Assembly: GCA_947599995.1 (NCBI GenBank)
Contig: CANQFW010000011.1
Location: 1-26,029 of the forward strand
Source of the DNA: an uncultured Clostridia bacterium
GTDB lineage: Bacteria; Bacillota; Clostridia; TANB77; CAG-508
Direction: 5' to 3'
Length of the DNA stretch: 26,029 bases
In this document: positions 23,478 to 26,029 of the stretch, piece after piece
How positions within the stretch are numbered: the stretch's first letter is position 1
How the letters are laid out: each line of letters opens with the position of its first letter
Notes under the pieces: generated by a model
What the model saw: the letters and a program-made list of their open reading frames with translations, nothing else
Database searches by the model: none
What the model was told of the DNA's origin: nothing
Position numbers and translations under genes: made by a program

Positions 23478-24459
23478 ATTCAGTTTTCACCTCCAAATCA
23501 GGTATAATCTGATTGTACATTTGATTGATTTGTTCAACTAAATCTGGAAAAGATTCTGCAGTGAGTTTTAAGTATTTTCCAGTCTCAGATAAAGATGAAT
23601 GTCCCATATAAGTCATTAATAAAGGAAGTGCTACTTCATGGGAAATGCCTTTATGAAACATATTACTCATACTATGAACGCAAAAAGTATGTCTTAAATT
23701 GTGCAAATGTGGACCACCATTTTTTCTACCGCCAGATTTTATACCACATTCAAACAATATATCATGAAAATAGTGATTGACCGCTGTTTTTTCATAATGT
23801 CCTGTTCCTCTATTACTTTTAAAGAAATAGTCATCTTCGCAATAATAAGATTTGTGAATTTTTTTTAAATACCATTTCAAATATTCTGCAATAGAATCTG
23901 TAAAAGGAACATATCTATCTTTATTATTTTTTGCATTTCTTACATGGAGTACTTTATTTTCAAAATCCACATCTTTTATTTTCAACCCAAGAGTTTCTGA
24001 AATACGAAGACCACAACCATATTGTATTCTTAAAATTGTTGGATAAAATATATGACTATTAACTGCATTGGGTTTAATATTATCTGCTACACAAAAAATA
24101 TCGTGGATTTGATCATGTGTAAAAATATAAGGTTTGAAATTTTCATATTTTTTAGTTATAATAGAACTATCAAGCATATACGCATGAGCATCATGCCTTA
24201 TCATGTATTCCGCCAAAATACGAATAAGTGCGACTCGAGTTTCTTGCGTTGCTTGATGCCAATTAGGGTCTTTTTTTACAAACTCCATACATAATTCTTT
24301 TGGTAAACCATTATTGCAATCAAACGATTTACTCATTTGATCCAAAACAAAAAGTAAGCGTTCTTGTTCTCCATATTTAAATCCTAATTTTCTTTTTTCT
24401 TCTAATAAACCTTGCATATAAATAGCTAATGGACCAGTGAAAGTTTTATATTTTGACAT
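23464..24459 (-). CDS. Tyrosine recombinase, second of trio (RitB-like)
   Basis: 331 residues. An N-terminal core-binding domain (1-100) precedes a catalytic domain with Arg152 in YGCGLRISETLGL, a Lys-bearing strand (RNAKNNKDRYVPF), His253 and Arg256 in LHNLRHTFCVH, His287 in YMGHSS and Tyr296 in TGKYLKL. All active-site residues are present. Overlaps are 14 bp with both neighbours. The GAGGTGAAAG ribosome site is placed inside the end of the first gene, the same arrangement as at the second junction. This fixed coupling would keep three proteins in equal amounts. Confidence 0.92.
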   Translation of the reverse strand: MSKYKTFTGPLAIYMQGLLEEKRKLGFKYGEQERLLFVLDQMSKSFDCNNGLPKELCMEFVKKDPNWHQATQETRVALIRILAEYMIRHDAHAYMLDSSIITKKYENFKPYIFTHDQIHDIFCVADNIKPNAVNSHIFYPTILRIQYGCGLRISETLGLKIKDVDFENKVLHVRNAKNNKDRYVPFTDSIAEYLKWYLKKIHKSYYCEDDYFFKSNRGTGHYEKTAVNHYFHDILFECGIKSGGRKNGGPHLHNLRHTFCVHSMSNMFHKGISHEVALPLLMTYMGHSSLSETGKYLKLTAESFPDLVEQINQMYNQIIPDLEVKTEYEDD

Positions 24460-25684
24460 AATCTTTCACCTCGATTTCTAAAGCACATTTTTTTAATCCA
24501 TCAATATCTACCCTAAGATAATGTTTAGCTACTTGCGGATCTGAGTGTCCAAGAATATCAGATATCATTGTAACACCAACACCATTTTGTAATAGATTAG
24601 TCGCTAATGAATGTCTCAAGGAATGCCAACCACAATTTTTTTGTTTTTCAATAGGTATATTAGCACGTTTTAATGCTTTATTAAAATTATTTCTGACAGT
24701 ACTTTTAAAAGGTTTCCCAATATATGGAGCATTGTGAACTACAAATATATTCTCACAATTTGTAATTGGACGACCATTTCTTAAATAATCAATAATAGCC
24801 CATCCTACATCATTAGGAAGTGGTAAAGTAAGCATATTTTTTGTTTTATTTTGAATTATAGAAATTGTTTTACCTTTCCAATCTATATCGCTTATTTTCA
24901 AATTTCTAATATCTCCAACTCTTAACCCTAGTCTAGCACCAATAAGCATCATTGCATAATCACGTTTTCCTATAGGATTAGATGTATCTACTGCATTTAG
25001 TAAAGAATCTATTTGTTCTTGTGTCCACACAGTTGGTAGTTTAGTACGTACACGTTGTGGAGCATGTGGTAAATAGAATTCAATAGGATAATTTACATAT
25101 TGATTTAAATATGCATATTTAAAATACTGACGTAAAATAGATATTCTCCATGATATTGTTACAGGTGCAAATCCTACTAGTGATTCAACATATTTTGAAA
25201 TAATTTTAGAAGTAATACCATTTAATTCATGGATTTTAACTGCATCTAAAAACATTATTAATTCAGTTATTGTGGTATTTATTCTTTCAACATGACTTGA
25301 AGAACATCCATATTCTATTTTGTGTCTTATAAAATTTTCGGTTACTAGCTTAAATGGTTCAGGCCATATTATTTCTCCTTTAATATTATGTCTTCTGAAT
25401 AATATTCCAAAGTTATAATATTCCGCTAAAGAGCGAATAACTCGAAAATAGTACAATTCGTCTTTTGAATGTTCACCAGTTTTTACAAAACCTCCAAGCA
25501 TTTTAAATTTTTTTACAAGGAAATCAGTTCCTATAGATTGTGAATAATTGCATTCACTTGCATATTCAATGAATTCATTGAATACCTTTCTGTATCTGTG
25601 CATAGAGTCTTCTGAATAACCCAAATCAGTCAGTTTATTTTCCAATTCTATACACAGATCTTTTACTTTAATTTGTCTCATCAT
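24446..25684 (-). CDS. Tyrosine recombinase, first of trio (RitA-like)
   Basis: 412 residues, the largest of the three because of an extended N-terminus (1-120) ahead of the core-binding domain (about 125-210). The catalytic residues are Arg255 in RLGLRVGDIR, the Lys hairpin IQNKTKNMLTL, His354 and Arg357 in GWHSLRHSLATN, His380 in ILGHSD and Tyr389 in KHYLRVD. It is complete and expected to be active. AGGAG lies 9 bases before the ATG. It is the first gene of the trio operon, with a large palindrome 17 to 53 bp upstream that may be its operator. Overlap with the second gene is 14 bp. Confidence 0.93.
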   Translation of the reverse strand: MMRQIKVKDLCIELENKLTDLGYSEDSMHRYRKVFNEFIEYASECNYSQSIGTDFLVKKFKMLGGFVKTGEHSKDELYYFRVIRSLAEYYNFGILFRRHNIKGEIIWPEPFKLVTENFIRHKIEYGCSSSHVERINTTITELIMFLDAVKIHELNGITSKIISKYVESLVGFAPVTISWRISILRQYFKYAYLNQYVNYPIEFYLPHAPQRVRTKLPTVWTQEQIDSLLNAVDTSNPIGKRDYAMMLIGARLGLRVGDIRNLKISDIDWKGKTISIIQNKTKNMLTLPLPNDVGWAIIDYLRNGRPITNCENIFVVHNAPYIGKPFKSTVRNNFNKALKRANIPIEKQKNCGWHSLRHSLATNLLQNGVGVTMISDILGHSDPQVAKHYLRVDIDGLKKCALEIEVKDYVKI

Positions 25685-25700
25685 AACAAATCACTCCTTT

Positions 25701-25737
25701 ATATAATTAGTAGTGTGTAAACACACTCTAATTATAT
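25701..25737. promoter_or_regulatory. Palindromic operator/promoter of the trio
   Basis: ATATAATTAG (25701-25710), one unpaired T, AGTGTGT (25712-25718), two bases, ACACACT (25721-25727), CTAATTATAT (25728-25737): 17 base pairs in all. On the minus strand TATAAT (25736-25731) is part of the outer arm, so the mRNA start would fall within the palindrome. This would suit self-repression. Confidence 0.6.
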
Positions 25738-25745
25738 TATCGTAT

Positions 25746-25829
25746 GTTATGACAAGAAAGTCTAGTAAAAAGGTTGATTTTACAATATATTGATGTATTT
25801 TCTTTTCATAACTACTTGCTTTCCATAAT
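25746..25829 (-). repeat. Right end of the RIT-type element
   Basis: Read inward on the minus strand: ATTATGGAAAG (25829-25819), 7 bp, TTATGAAAAG (25811-25802), 45 bp, then CTTGTCATAA (25756-25747), an 8-of-10 match to the inverted copy of the left end. Spacings agree with the left end to within one base. Confidence 0.68.
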
Positions 25830-26028
25830 ATTCCATTGTAGTATCTATTTTTATATGTCCCAATAATTTTTGTACTTGTTCTATTGGCATGCCTTTATCA
25901 ATAGCCATAGTTGCCATTGTTCTTCTAAACAAATCCAAAAGTTTGGATTTGTTTAGACATACTTTTGCAACTAGATGCATTGAAGCTGGAATGCCAGCGA
26001 ATGTATTATCTAAAGTAATGGGACATGC
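25780..26028 (-). CDS. Chimeric tyrosine integrase C-terminal fragment, partial
   Basis: The frame is open to the window edge and ends at 25780. The clear part is FRRTMATMAIDKGMPIEQVQ, then KLLGHIKIDTTMEY, the C-terminal catalytic region of a different, phage or ICE-type tyrosine integrase (second Arg, His of LGH, nucleophile Tyr). After TTMEY the frame enters the RIT-type element at 25829, so the last 15-16 codons (GKQVVMKRKYINIL) are element sequence and not the original tail. Upstream, the usual His three residues before the Arg is an Asp (LLDLFRR), and a perfect 34-bp palindrome lies exactly there. The sequence before it (ACPITLDNTFAGIPASMHL) does not look like the same family. It is therefore a broken, rearranged gene. 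Confidence 0.65.
   Translation of the reverse strand, partial: ACPITLDNTFAGIPASMHLVAKVCLNKSKLLDLFRRTMATMAIDKGMPIEQVQKLLGHIKIDTTMEYYGKQVVMKRKYINIL
25924..25957. repeat. Perfect 16-bp-arm palindrome inside integrase fragment
   Basis: TCTAAACAAATCCAAA (25924-25939), AG, TTTGGATTTGTTTAGA (25942-25957). The arms are exact complements. It lies between the unrelated upstream codons and the start of the clear integrase homology. Confidence 0.85.
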
Positions 26029-26029
26029 T

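Larger units (their letters stand above)
22371..25829 (-). mobile_element. Recombinase-in-trio (RIT) type element
   Basis: A 3459-bp unit with three overlapping tyrosine recombinase genes on the minus strand and nothing else. This is the hallmark of recombinase-in-trio elements. Its ends are defined by a matching inverted arrangement: ATTATGGAAAG at 22371-22381 and its complement at 25819-25829, each followed inward by a second direct copy after exactly 7 bp, and by an inverted copy 74 to 84 bp from the end. Outside the left end lies the truncated ABC gene; outside the right end lies an integrase fragment cut at its C-terminal tyrosine region. Element type is known; the end structure is my reading of the sequence. 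Confidence 0.78.

Noticed and set aside
22371..25829. Reading the three recombinases as a Tn554-type transposon
   Set aside because: Tn554 has two recombinases and a small TnpC helper; here all three genes carry complete tyrosine recombinase active sites.
1..26029. CRISPR arrays, tRNA or rRNA genes
   Set aside because: No regularly spaced repeats, no cloverleaf with a T-loop consensus and no rRNA signature were seen on either strand.

Overview
This is an AT-rich window (well under one third G+C by eye) from an endospore-forming member of the Clostridia/low-GC Firmicutes. The sporulation evidence is two CotF-like spore coat genes, spoVT and spoIIM, with promoter-like sequences for sporulation sigma factors upstream of spoIIM and spoVT. 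The ireB-ruvX-DUF1292 group is also typical of Firmicutes. The exact genus cannot be read from the sequence; an uncultured gut-type Clostridia is plausible.

Layout. (1) Positions 76-505, plus strand: a two-gene spore coat operon ending in a hairpin. (2) 650-6564, minus strand: a run of genes headed by a small membrane protein, then a MinD/TadZ-like protein with two AT-hooks, a GAF plus degenerate-GGDEF membrane protein, ireB, ruvX, and after a gap a DUF1292 protein and an unrecognised membrane protein. (3) 6816-12112: mostly single-gene units on the minus strand: G5/glucosaminidase wall hydrolase, mntP, plsC, murA and spoVT. A small plus-strand gene of foreign character (9395-9664) has a perfect sigma-A promoter and a strong terminator. 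(4) 12129-15295: a two-gene operon of a membrane-fusion-type protein and a 764-residue coiled-coil protein of unknown function. (5) 15484-20083: uvrA, xerD and spoIIM. (6) 20084-21041: almost a kilobase without an intact gene but holding three gene fragments (CYTH-like, the C-terminal part of a D,D-carboxypeptidase, and an unknown one). (7) 21042-26029: an accessory region. An ABC exporter gene that has lost its 5' part abuts a 3.46-kb element of three overlapping tyrosine recombinase genes (recombinase-in-trio type), and beyond it lies a chimeric fragment of another integrase running off the window.

The most interesting object is the recombinase trio. Both ends carry the same architecture in inverted orientation: an 11-bp motif, 7 bp, a direct near-copy, 45-46 bp, then an inverted copy. 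These ends define the element as 22371-25829. The flanking genes do not join to make one gene, so the insertion was accompanied by rearrangement.

In the core part, the chromosome-associated candidate with two AT-hooks and a P-loop lacking its usual lysine, next to a GGDEF domain that has lost its signature, stands out. Two proteins whose families are normally enzymes have both lost motif residues and sit upstream of ireB and ruvX.
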